Assembly (NCBI GenBank): GCA_051294375.1
Contig: CM119265.1
Location: 29,488,852-29,552,851, forward strand
Reading direction: 5' to 3'
From: Paraspadella gotoi
Taxonomy: Eukaryota; Chaetognatha
Length of the DNA stretch: 64,000 bases
Position 1 is the stretch's first letter, and the number at the start of each line of letters is the position of its first letter. Below the pieces are notes generated by a model. That model saw nothing but the letters and a program-made list of their open reading frames with translations. It made no database searches and was not told where the DNA came from. The translations under genes were made by a program, and so were the position numbers. Of this stretch, positions 35,853 through 46,958 are shown piece by piece.

Positions 35853-35929
35853 AACATACTTTTTAATAAATCTATGAAAAAAATCTAAAAATCAAATGAT
35901 CTATCAATCATTACCAGTAGCCTCGCCAA

Positions 35930-36780
35930 TACCAGCTTGCATAATTTGATAAATTTGAATAACTTTCTAATTTTTGCATAATTTGCTCAACTGGCATAAT
36001 TTGGTCAACTGACATAATTTTTTACAACTTGCATAATTTGGTCAACTTGCAAAATGTGGTAAACTGGCGTAATTTGATCAACTATTATAATTTGGTAGAC
36101 TGGCATAATATGGTCAATTGACGTAATTTGGCCAACTGGCATAATTTGATCAACTGGCATAATTTTGCCAACTGGCATTTAGGTATTTTTAAGAAAAAAA
36201 AAATAATAATTTAGCCCACTGGCATAATTTTGTCAACTGAAATAATTTGGGGAACTGGCATAATTAGGACAACTATGGTGGACTAAAATCCACCAACTGT
36301 TCATCAGCGGCCATTGGTGCCGGAGGCAAGTCATTCGCCTCCCAACCCAAAGGTCCGGGGTTCTAGCCCGGTGGTCGTCTGGCAGTTAAGAGGGACGGGG
36401 CGCTTAACCCGCCTGTAACATGGTGTTACAGCCTGATCCGAAGCTCAGGGACTGCTTATATTGAACGGTTCTGTCATTAACATATATTAATAATTACTGT
36501 CTCTTCACAACTCTCTTAAATTGGTCAACTGACATAACTTGGCCAACTGACTTAATTTGCTCAACTGACATAATTTGTTCAACTGGAATAATTTGCTCAA
36601 CTAGCTTAATTTAGTTAACCGGCATAATTTGATCAACTGGCATAATCTGCTCAACTGGCATAATTTTGTTAACCGACATAATTTGCTCAACTGACATAAT
36701 TTGCTCAACTTGCAGAATTTGGTCACTAGAATAATTTGGTCAACTGGATTAATTTGGTCAACTGGCATAATTTGGACAAC
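35930..36780. repeat. About 18-bp tandem repeat split by a SINE
   Basis: Units close to ctggcataatttggtcaa (35,935-36,270 and 36,520-36,780), with variants ctgacataatttgctcaa. The SINE at 36,275-36,506 is inserted in the middle, so the array predates that insertion. Confidence 0.8.
36275..36506 (+). mobile_element. Structured tRNA-like SINE, copy 3 with target duplication
   Basis: Starts atggtggactaaaatccacc and ends ctgtctcttc. Immediate flanks are acaact on both sides (36,269-36,274 and 36,507-36,512), a 6-bp direct repeat consistent with target-site duplication. Insertion inside the 18-bp array defines both ends well. Confidence 0.75.
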
Positions 36781-36789
36781 TTACAATAA

Positions 36790-38560
36790 ATCAATGAATC
36801 AAGCAATCAATCAATCAAATTTAATTTTAATTTAAATGTTTAACTTTATACTTGAACAATCTTTAATCCCATAAACTAATCCCTGATACAAATGTATTTC
36901 CTCATCCCCTAACTCTAATTCCTAACTTAATCTTTTTAAAAAGATATTTACTTCTGAATTATAGCTGAAATTGGGCACTTTTGGAAAATAGGGTCATTTC
37001 CTACTTTTTTTCTCATCTTTCCTACTTTACTCATTCTCTTTCTACTTTTGTAAATATTCTAATAAACTCTCATCGTTATAACTAATGTCATATGTTATAA
37101 CTAATGTTATAAATAATGTCACAAATCACTATGAATCGTGAATAGGTCACATGACGCACATCAATCAAAATTGAACATTTTCATATGATAATAAATTGCT
37201 CTTTTACATTTTAAATTATCAGGTTTTTACTCCGGCTACTTTTTTCACTGACACTTTCATGAAAATGTATAAACTAACAAACAATTGACGATTAAATGAA
37301 TTAAATGAATTAAATTTCATGAAAATGTCTAAACTAACAAATAATTGACGATTAAATCAACCGTTTAACTAACGTAACGACAGTTTAGTAATAAAACTCC
37401 AGAGATCCGTGAATCATTACATCGTTTATATTTATTACTGCGACTAATTATTACATCTGAATGATTGTTTTTCTCTGTCAAACTAACGATTAATACGAAT
37501 CAATGACACAATTATTTTTTAAACAATTTCCAACAGAATTGATGTGCGAAAATTATTAAGAGATTTTGTTGATGAAAGAAAAAAAGAAAAGAATCGAAAA
37601 AAGTTTATCATGAAATTCACTCCTACTTAATTAAAGAAGAAAAAAAACTATTGTACTAATTTGAAAGAAACATGTTGAATCTTTACAATTTCGAGAAAAA
37701 AAAATATTTAAGACAATGATGATGCGATAGTTAATTATGTATAAAAACAATTTAATTTAAAAATGTTTCATTAACAGAAAAAATAAAAACCAATGAGAAT
37801 AAACAACTAATAAAAAAGAGAGAAAATGTATTCTATGTTTGTAATTTATTTTTTTTGATAAAAGACGCACGGAGAGGGCGATGAGGGTAGCACCAAAACA
37901 TTTAATAAAACTAAATCCGAAATCAGATATACACTGACGGAACATTACTACGAAATTGCGTTTAATATTTCTTTCGTTGTTTAACTTCTTAAATGTTTAT
38001 GTCAGTCGCAGGAAACAAAAAAATCAGTTGAAGCGTCGTCCCTGAATATTGGAAGGGAAAGTGATTTGGAAAGATATTTAAAAAGAGATTTGGAAAGAGT
38101 TTTGCAAAGAGATTTGAAAATAGATTTAATAAAACAGATTTAGTAAGAGATTTGAAGAGATTTGGAAAGATATTTCTCTGAACTCTGCACACAGAATGGC
38201 TCATATGAAGTTTAACAGACGCTCGTGTTTAATGTTTGTTAAATTAAAATGAATAAGTTGGTGACTACGCATTCATGCATTCGGTCATGGACATAAATTA
38301 ATTCTCGTTAAGTCATTTTGTTTGTTTAACATAACAATTAAATTCAAAAGACAATTCTACAATAATTTTTTTCAGTAGGTGTCGCATTTTTTAATTTTTT
38401 ACATTTTTTTCAGGTATTCTGTATTCACCATGCTCGGGATAGGAAAACAAAAGTTGGTGTTTTGTTTGGCCTCATCGCTACTGGGTGATTGTGTCACAAG
38501 ACTATTAACGCATTCTTAAGGTTTTTTAGGGAAATTAAAATAAAGAAACCAAAACAAAAG
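36790..38560. other. AT-rich intergenic sequence, no gene seen
   Basis: Includes a duplicated block with aaaatgt(a/c)taaactaacaaa near 37,261-37,350. No supported exon. A small plus-strand frame near 38,430 is not convincing. Confidence 0.4.
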
Positions 38561-38569
38561 GTTTAATCA

Positions 38570-38752
38570 TCTAATTCATCCAGACCAGAAAAGCGAAAAG
38601 ACGACGACAGAGACGAAGAAGACTCCATTTAAGAACCACATCGTTTCACTGAATTAGACTCGAGATCTTTAAGGGGAGAGTCGATTATTTCATAGCAGGA
38701 AATTCTTATTGAAGAAAATAGCGTCATTCTCGTCTCTGAATTAAAAAAAAAG
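38570..38752 (+). other. Possible non-coding first exon
   Basis: A GC-richer segment ends in a good donor (aaaaaaaag/gtaaga near 38,752). No ATG-led frame of length is present, so it could be a 5' untranslated exon. There is no other support. Confidence 0.15.
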
Positions 38753-38759
38753 GTAAGAT

Positions 38760-40580
38760 CTTATTATCTTTTTTTTTGCGCCGCAGTTTCGATTCTCTTC
38801 AGGTTGGAAGTGGATTAAATTTTTTGGGTTTCTAATTTTCTACTTTGCAATTTAAAGGGGAACAATGAAAAAATTCCCTCAAAAATATGATTTAAATAAT
38901 ATTTCTTATTAAATAAAACAAAAAAAAGTCTGTTGTGTGATCAGCGATTTTCTTAGAAAGAGAGGGCATTTCTTTCCAAGCAAAAATATAGAGAAAGTGA
39001 AGAATGAAAAAAAAACATTTTAACATCACGCAAAAAAGATAGGGGTTAAAAAGCTTTATGAAATAATCATCATATTGATAATATTATTATTAATTTTAAT
39101 AACTTTTATAGACAACGCGACTGTAAGAGATGGGCATGGGAAATACAGTAAATACTGTTGCATGCGGTCGCTAACAAAACTTAATACATCATTTTAAAAT
39201 TTATATTAGCTAAAAATATTGCTGTATTGATAAATGATAGAAATCAACACTTTTGTTTACAAAATTCAGTCACAAACAATGCAAATTATATAAAAAGGGT
39301 CAATAAAAAAATGTAAACATTGTAAAGTGTCCTCACTGCACTTTATAGTTTTTAAAATAAATAGTTATTAGATTATTATATAAAAAGGCCATTTTTTGTA
39401 CAATAAGTAAAAATAATTCTTTTAATAAAGTGGCCTCTACTAGAGCTTCAAGTAAATTACCTTCTTGAAAAAGAATGATGGCTACCTTCTTGGTTGACAA
39501 CTTAAAATAGAAAAGTTGCCAAAAATGATCATATATACTTACTTAATTATTTTAAACATTAAGACATTTATGCGTGGTATTATTTATTTATTAAACTGCA
39601 AAATTAAACTCATAAGCTTGAAAAATTATATTCTTACAGAAACTACAATTAGATGAAATTGATGAAAGAATTTTTTTTAGAAATGATATGGCAGACAAGT
39701 AGCAAGAAAAAAGATACAAAATTATGATAATCACAAAATTTGATCTTTTTAAAGTAAGACAAGATTTAAGTAGCTGTGTCAAAATTTATTTATAATTTAG
39801 CATGTTTAAAAGCGCCAAATATTTTTAAATTGTTATAAACAATTTATTTATTTTTCAGCATCTCGTGAAGTGAGCATTTTTTAAGGGCTATAAAACAAAG
39901 GTTTATGTCGGGAAAACAGAGTGTAACAACAAACATATTTTTTTAAAATTGCAAACAAGTAATATTTAAATGCTCCTCTTTCGATAAATATTTGTATTCA
40001 GTATTTTCCTAGTTCCAACTCTATCGCACAATTTTAATTTTTAAGAGAAATTTAAAGGAAAATACAAGTGTTGGAGCCGCTCGTCTTGGAACACCCGATA
40101 CAATGACGCCAGGATAAAGATTAAATGCAGGATCAGGTTTTTTTTGTCTGTGGTTTTAGAGCAGAAAGGTTTCGGGTTTTTTTTACTTATTGGTCTTTTT
40201 TTATTTTTCATCCAAGTAAAAAAAAAGAATCAAATAGCGAACAAACTCATAACAGGTTTTTTTAAGGATTTTTTGTTTTAGGTCTTGTGGTTCTGCGAGC
40301 TTTGATTTAATTTTTAAGGGGAAAGAGGTTAAGGAAAAGACAACATTCAAGTTACGACATAAAATGGATTAGAAAGAGAGAGAGATTTTTTTAAGTATGC
40401 AAAAAACGATCTGAAGCAAAAAAAAAAATGTTAGCTTAGGTCGAGAAAGAGAGAGGGAGTAACTAGCCGGTTCCCTTAAAAGGGAATCGATAGCAAAGAT
40501 CCAAAATCTTTTCAACCTCGAGATGAGCTGCCGAGAAAGTCATTAGTAATTTTGCATACCGTAAAAAATGTAGTGCATGC
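38760..40580. other. AT-rich intergenic sequence
   Basis: No repeat family or exon recognised. A short GC-richer island near 40,070-40,135 is open on both strands and left unassigned. Confidence 0.35.
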
Positions 40581-40599
40581 GTGGTTATTACCTGCCCCA

Positions 40600-41005
40600 A
40601 CAATTAATCACCTTTACTTCTCCGACTTCCCAATTGAGGCCGCTTTTAAAGATGAATCCCGAGAGAGTCATGGGTTCGAACCCCACCGACTCCATCGAGG
40701 TCTCACTCGGAAAAGCGAATCGGTTAAGGGCGACCCAGAGTGAAAGGAGTAAAGACCCAGTGAACGATTCTTCTCTCCTCTAAACATCGATCGAGTTTGA
40801 ACCCCCGACACACAAAGTCAAACCCTTTTCCGGTTGGAACCTTTGATCGTCAGAACCAAGAAACTGCGCCAACAAACTCGGCACTGACGAGACATCAAAG
40901 CAATTGGGCGGCAGAATCTCTCAATGAGAAGAGAGGGGAACTGCCGTCGGGAAATAAAGGGATTTTTAGGAGAAAATATATTCCGTTTAACTGCATTGAT
41001 ATTGA
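40600..41005 (+). other. GC-richer segment with tRNA-like word, uncertain
   Basis: Contains catgggttcgaaccccacc, a T-arm-like hairpin, at about 40,669-40,688, but acceptor and D-arm equivalents do not pair. A plus-strand frame from 40,797 to 41,009 ends at TAA and reads FDRQNQETAPTNSALTRHQS among others. It may be a last exon or chance. No splice acceptor was convincing. Confidence 0.2.
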
Positions 41006-41480
41006 ATAAAACATTTATTTTTTTAATCTCAAACTTGATAATTTTTTCCATATTTACTATAATTTTTACTATTACGTTTACAATATTTATTTGCAAATAA
41101 ACTAGCAGTTTTGTTTTGGAATTCACATTGAATACTCCTTTACATATTGAGGGGGGTACTGAAAGCGGCACACGACAGACAGACTATTCTATAAAAAAAA
41201 TGTTTTTTTTATTATAATCTTTTTTTAAAAATGTTTAAATCTTTTTGAGGATTTTGTTTCTTCTTTGAATACAATAAAAAAGTTTGTTTGTGTGACGCGA
41301 TAAAATAAAAAAGGAAATGAGGTTCGGCTGTTGAGTTGAATCTCATTCAATCTCCCTTCAATCAGACTCACTTAAGTCTCGGGGTTGTTGGGAGCCTGAC
41401 AGAGACTAAGCCAACACTTACTGGTTTTAATTATTATTTAATAACTTGGTAAAATTTCTATTTAAAAACCCAGAACGAAC

Positions 41481-41589
41481 TTGGACAGAATAGGATGCAA
41501 GGGTTGTCTTCTCCTTCGATAAAGGATTGCAACATCCCTCCAAGAAAATTGAATCCTCAGCTGAAGGCAATAACATTTGGCGTTGCATC
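41481..41589 (-). CDS. Candidate internal exon, 36 codons (unknown gene)
   Basis: On the minus strand, the acceptor taatttagacattgcag precedes G plus 36 codons, MQRQMLLPSAEDSIFLEGCC then NPLSKEKTTLASYSVQ, followed by a possible donor gttcgt. The frame uses codons evenly and is richer in GC than its flanks. A longer open frame in another phase overlaps it on the same strand, so phase is uncertain. No family recognised. Confidence 0.25.
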
Positions 41590-41599
41590 CTGCAATGTC

Positions 41600-43015
41600 T
41601 AAATTACATTCAATTTGAGATCTATACTTTCTTTTTGTTTTTTTGCCCCCAACCAGCGAAATGTTGCCAAATTTCATCATTAAGGCTTCTGAACGAAAAT
41701 TTACCCCCAAAACTTTTTTTGTAGTTTTTCTTCTTTTTAAGTTTTTTTTAATGATGTTACAATAACGAGTTTGGATTCTTGTGTTTTGTTTGGTTAACTT
41801 GGTGCAGATTTTGGTTTGCAACATCCAATCTTTATTTTTTGCATTTAGTCACTTCAAAGGATACTGTTCTTTTTTTTCTCCATAATTCAGTCTTGAACCA
41901 GAACTTTCTTTTTTTTCAGGAAAGAATATTTAAAATCTTTTAGATTTGAGTTACTTGTCTTGCCTTTAACAAACATCGTCATGAAGTTATTACAAATAAC
42001 TTAAACCAAACGTAAACAGTTTCTATTTAGACTTCGTAGCGATGTTATACAGGTTCAATAAAACAAATAAAATAAATAAATAACTCTGACACATTTAAAC
42101 GATTGAACAGATGGTTCTTAAAGGGAACCAGGAAAGCCACGTATAACTCCTGGTTATACTTGCCTTTACAAAACTTTGAATTGAAAAAAAAAATTACACA
42201 ACATTACTTAACTTTCAATTTATTTTTATTTTATTCATTTCTTTAAATCTTGCTTGGATTTCAATTTTTTTTAATTTTAAATATTAAAACCTGATCTTTC
42301 CCAGTTTTTATTCTAATTGATTGGTCTGTTTTATGTGTGAAGCCGTGTGACAATAGGCATCATGCAAAATCCGATAAACAATTTAGCATTAAGCCAATCT
42401 TATTTTATCTTGTTCTTGTATGTTAAGTAAGAATATAAGCTCAATGATAAAAAGCAGTCAAAGTTTTAATGGATTTAGCTTTGATATTATTTTATGTCTG
42501 GAGTGAGTGAAAAGTTTCGAAGAAGCGAATCTTATATTTTTTTTTTTAATAAATAATAATAAAATTAAATTTCCCCAAAATTCATTTCAAGTCCGTTTTT
42601 CTAAGACGCGATGATTCCCTAACAAAACCTGCTTTTCTAAAAAAAATCTGAAACGAGGAACAAGGAGAGTTTCAACTTCTTTCCGCTTCTTAACTCAATG
42701 GAGCCTCGTTCTGGACTACTTCGGACTACTCTCTTCTTCTCGTTCTCCTACTCAACTCAATGCAGCCTCGTTCTGGACTCCTGTTAAAGCATTCAAAGCC
42801 ATCCGCATGAAAGAGCTTGTATTCTCCTCTGTCTTGATTTCTCTCTTGTGTCCAGCTCGTTCCTAATTCTCTATTTAGTCTCTTATTATCTCTCTTTTTT
42901 TTTAAATTTGGCAAAAAAGCAAAAATCTTGGCAAAAAAAAATATGTTTAGTTAGTTTAGCAACTCAAGCTTATCGTCTATAATAAATACTCTGACGACAA
43001 AAGCGAATAATTCTT
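41600..43015. other. AT-rich intergenic sequence
   Basis: Contains a direct repeat with ctcaatg(g/c)agcctcgttc at about 42,695 and 42,755. No gene supported. Confidence 0.4.
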
Positions 43016-43018
43016 TTG

Positions 43019-43396
43019 TTAACAAAAGTTACTCTGAGTTTTGGCTGAAAAAAAAAAAAATTTGGCGTTTATATATGTATAGATAGGATGTGTATAAATA
43101 CGTATTAATCCTATGAATCGAAGCTGGCATTTATTTTTTTTGATGGTTTTTGTTTGACCAAGACTATCTATTAGAGAAGTGATAATGAATGCTCTCGGCC
43201 ATGTTTTCCCTCCAAGACAATCATGCCGGGTCAGAAAATCAATAATCATAGTAATAATAAAAAATAAAAACGACACTCGAATAAAGCAGCAACCGAAATA
43301 ACGGCAAATGAGATGGGACACGAAAAAGCTGCTTTCTTGGGGTGAAAAATCCCATGGAATGATTGTCTCAAAAATAGCTGATTCATGGTTGACCAC
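43019..43396 (-). CDS. Hypothetical 125-codon open frame
   Basis: A minus-strand ATG frame of 125 codons, long for such AT-rich DNA. It begins MVNHESAIFETIIPWDFSPQ and contains a hydrophobic stretch (about residues 28-54). Without splice sites, promoter or homology it may be chance. Confidence 0.15.
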   Translation of the reverse strand: MVNHESAIFETIIPWDFSPQESSFFVSHLICRYFGCCFIRVSFLFFIITMIIDFLTRHDCLGGKTWPRAFIITSLIDSLGQTKTIKKNKCQLRFIGLIRIYTHPIYTYINAKFFFFSAKTQSNFC

Positions 43397-44199
43397 ATGG
43401 TTCTAAAGATATGAAGACATGATTTTCTGATAGTGAAAAGCATAAAAAAAATTTAAAGTCAAGAATGAGCTATTGTTTGTTAGGCAATGAGATTGGGCTC
43501 AAAAGGGCAAACAATTGAATGATTATTGTCATTTTGAATTTTGTGAATTTAACTAAAAGCAAGATTGGATGTTTTGGCTAAGATGTAGGAAGATCCTTGA
43601 ATGTCTGCCGAGTGGATATTGTTTGTATCGTAGAATCGGAGAAATTAAATTGAGGAGCTTATGATCAGCAAAAAAATATAAGAACATAAAAATATTTATA
43701 AAAATTACTTATTCTCCTCAAGTTTTTTATGTCAAGGGTTTTTGCATCGGCAATAAGCCTCTCTTTAACTTTGTAGACTTTAACATTCATTGAAATAAAA
43801 TCATATTTTTTTGAACCCTAACAAATTGATTTAATATCCACCGAACCTACAATTATTGATACTTTAAACCCTGTATATTTTAAATACATACGGATTTTAG
43901 ACTGGATTTCAATGTAAGAAAATCACTTTGCTAAATATTTCTAAAATTAGTCTTTTAACCCAAAGGAATGTAATCGAATACGAGACGTCATTGCATGATA
44001 TAGTCATTTCCCAAATTCATCCTGTCTATAGACAATTTAGACATTATTCCCTTATTTTTGAGGCTCATTAAGTAAAGCATATAACCATCAGCCGATACCG
44101 CCAGCTAATAAGTTGCAAGTGAAATAAGTTTACAATATTAAACACTAAACTTACTACTCCCTAAAAATGTTAATAATCATTAGTTTATATATACCATTA

Positions 44200-44440
44200 G
44201 GTTTTATAATAACCATTATTTCCAAATCTGTTTAATTTTTTATTTAAATTTATTTGTACCCAAATAATAAATATATCAAATCTAAATTTAAAAAAAAAGT
44301 ATTTATACTTAAATAATACACATATCAAAACTAAATTTTTATTTATATTTATTTATACTTAAATAATGCACGTATCAAACTTAAATTTTTATTTAAATTT
44401 ATTTATACTTAAATAATACACATATCAAATTTAAATTTTC
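44200..44440. repeat. About 62-bp AT-rich tandem repeat
   Basis: Three to four units with atttatacttaaataataca and catatcaaa. Strongly AT-rich, no coding. Confidence 0.75.
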
Positions 44441-44539
44441 TTTAGAAAGAGTATGCAATTGTTAAAGGAAGCTAAAGCGATCAATTTAAACCCTGACATT
44501 TAATCTCTTTTCGGTAGAGGAAGGTTTTATCATTTCTCT

Positions 44540-44725
44540 CAGGAAGGAAGAATGCCCTTCCCAGCATGCCGGTGGACAGGGAAAGGGGTGGGTGAGGCAT
44601 GGAGATCTTGGCAGCATGCCAATATTGAAATAAAAGTGGGGCATGTCGGTCAAAAGCATGCCGGTGGCAAAACAACGGTGGGGCATGTCGATGAATCCAT
44701 GCCGGTGGCAAAACAGCGGTGGTCG
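44540..44725. repeat. GCATGCCGGTGG-type repeat
   Basis: Imperfect repeats of gcatgccggtggcaaaaca and ggtggggcatgtcg. Open frames on both strands over this block are repetitive (His/Ala/Pro or Gly/Lys-rich) and are not taken as genes. Confidence 0.6.
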
Positions 44726-45525
44726 ATCCTGGGGATTTTCTAGACTGAATGGACAAGAAGGGAAAAAGCCCCTTAAGGATCATTTTCATTTTCTTTGGTT
44801 TATTTAAATATTATTTATTCTATTTATTTATGTCTACTACATTCGTTGTGGGAGCTAAAAATCAGTTCGCAGGATTTTCTTTAAGGGGACCGATGCGATG
44901 GTAAGAAAAAGTGCGGTTCGCGGATTTTCGGACTCTGAAGTGAATTTTAAGGGAAAGTGCAAGATTTGTTATTTTCTATATTTATTTTTTTGTCTAATTT
45001 GCATTTAAGGATAAAAAAAGGAAGAAGAATATTTTCATTCTTATCAAGCTTTTGTGCAAACTAAAGAAAAGTAATGTCATGCAAGATTTCTTTTTTACAA
45101 AGCTGAGGATAGCAGCGCGTTTCTATTATGTATTTTTTATAGATAATACCATACCTTTATTATTTATATAAAAAAGGTACGTAGTATTTATAAAAAAAAA
45201 GCATCAAAAAATGAATGATGCGAAATAAATGACGTAGAAATCTGATATTCTGTTTTGTTTTTTTGTTGTTTTTTTTTTTGAAAAGCCAGTTGAAGTGCGG
45301 TTTTATCAATTTCATGCAATGTGAGCCATAACCCAGACAGGATATTTTTTCTTTCTTTCTTTTTTTTTGGTCGCGATGTAAAATAAACTTGGGAAGATCC
45401 TTCTTTCCTTTTTTATGAACGACGGTTTTTTATGATTTTTTTTTTACAAATGAGATGCAGCCTTTTTTTTCTTTTTTTGTTTTAATCACAAAATCGAGAA
45501 ATGATAGAAAAATAAGTCGTAGTCG

Positions 45526-45526
<1 letters not shown>

Positions 45527-45561
<35 letters not shown>

Positions 45562-45580
45562 GCATGGTCGTCGTCGTCAT
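45527..45580. repeat. (GTC)n microsatellite
   Basis: Trinucleotide tract with one interruption. A related tgttgtcgt tract lies at 45,688-45,720 and another at 46,207-46,235. Confidence 0.9.
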
Positions 45581-46384
45581 CATCGTCGAAAAATCTGATT
45601 CGATCTAAAAAAAACAAATAATTTTTTTTCCTCTGATTTCTAGAGGAAATTTTAAAGGAGAAAAGAGAAAAGAGATTTCCAAGAAATTGTTGTCGTTGTT
45701 GTTGTTGTTGTCGTTGTTATAGTAGATTACGTTGCTTGGGAAGACTCTTTAATGGAAAGTGAAACTCAAAAAAAAAAGGAAAAAAAATTGATCCAAATTT
45801 TTGGAGCAAAAGTTTCTTCTGTGGTGAGTTTCTTTGTTCTTGTCCTTTGCCTTCGTTCTTGTCCTTTGTCCTAGTTCGCCGTTGATAGAATTATTTGTGA
45901 AGATTCTTACCTTTTTCTCATTCTTGACTCAGTTTTGGGTCAGAAAAGAATTAAAATGAAGCGAAAGAAAAAGCGATGAAAACATTTGGATCTTTTCTCT
46001 TCCTTTTTTTATTATTTTTTGTTCTTTTTATTATTTTTTATTATTTTTCGTTCTTTTTTGTTCTTTTTTGTTCTTTTTTGTTCTTTTGGAATTTCTTGTC
46101 TTTTTGTTTTGTCCTTGGGCCACGATTGTCTTTTTATTTGAGGTTTTGTGACACAAGTTTTGTTTTTCTTTTCGTCTTTTGAGTTTTTTGGGTTAGTTTT
46201 GTTTCTGTTGTTGTTGTTGTCGTCGTTGTTGTTGTTTTTGTATTACAAATGAACTGGGTCAGGCTGTTTTCGGATCGTCTGTAGAAGAAAGAGGGTAAGA
46301 GAAGAAAAGGGAAATATAAATATCTTTCAAATGTAAATATAAATATGAAGATTTTCTGGTTCCATTCATTTGTTTTCTCCTGGA

Positions 46385-46678
46385 TTCCTATCTTTCAATT
46401 TTTTTTTTTATTCCTCCTATCTTTTTTTTTATTTTCCTCTTTCTCGCTCCCTTTTTTTTCCTTCCTCTTCTTTCCTTTCCTCCTCTACCTCTTATTTTAT
46501 TCCATCTTATTTCCTTTCCTCCTCTCCCTTTTAATTTTCCTTCCTCTTCTTTCCTTTCCTCTCCTCCCTTTCCTCCCTTCTTCCCTCTCTTCCCCCTTCC
46601 TCTTCTTTCCATTCCTCCCCTTCCTCGTCTTTCCTTTCCTATTCTCCCTTTCCTCCGTCTCTCCCCCTTCTTATCCCC
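46385..46678. repeat. CT-rich tract downstream of the flotillin exon
   Basis: About 290 bp of pyrimidine-rich plus-strand sequence (purine-rich on the gene strand), just past the visible 3'-most flotillin exon. Long open frames here reflect base composition. Confidence 0.8.
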
Positions 46679-46689
46679 ACCCAACCCAC

Positions 46690-46958
46690 CGTGGCGATGT
46701 TAACTCCCGTCAATTTTTCCACGACGTCTGGCAATTTGTTGATGATGTCCAGCACTTCTGCGGTGAGCCTCGACGCTCCAATGTCCCCTTGACCCGAGGC
46801 TACGATGGTCACCTTGTTGCAGCCGGTTAAGGGCGCGGAGACTTCTGCCGCGATTTTAGGCAACATGTCGAGGACCATGTCTACTTTGGCCGCGTCTTGA
46901 TAATCCTTCCATGCGTCCGCTTTCTTCGCCATCTGCTCTGCCTCGGCTTTCGCCTTGG
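46690..46958 (-). CDS. FLOT1: Flotillin-1 exon, C-terminal region
   Basis: Begins after cccccctaacag with two bases of a split codon, then [20 protein letters not shown], and runs to [15 protein letters not shown], where gtgggt is a likely donor. It covers the end of the coiled coil and the conserved C-terminal segment ([20 protein letters not shown]). Roughly 89 residues. Without splicing the frame runs to a stop near 46,639 through low-complexity sequence, so a short last exon farther on is more likely. The frame is intact, with no indel needed. Confidence 0.85.

Noticed and set aside
35930-36780. Regular direct repeats that might suggest a CRISPR-like array
   Set aside because: Units are contiguous and variable with no unique spacers, in a eukaryotic context.
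38430-38520. 28-codon plus-strand frame MLGIGKQKLVFCLASSLLGD...
   Set aside because: Short, no splice or promoter support, and the opposite strand is equally readable.
40070-40135. Coding-like island (minus DPAFNLYPGVIVSGVPRRAA, plus AARLGTPDTMTPG)
   Set aside because: Open on both strands, no convincing splice sites, family not recognised. Too weak to list as an exon.
40669-40688. A tRNA gene with gggttcgaacccc T-arm
   Set aside because: No acceptor stem, D-arm or anticodon arm pairs at the required positions.
46345-46830. 161-codon Phe/Leu/Ser/Pro-rich plus-strand frame
   Set aside because: Mostly a CT-rich tract, and its end is antisense to the flotillin C-terminal exon.
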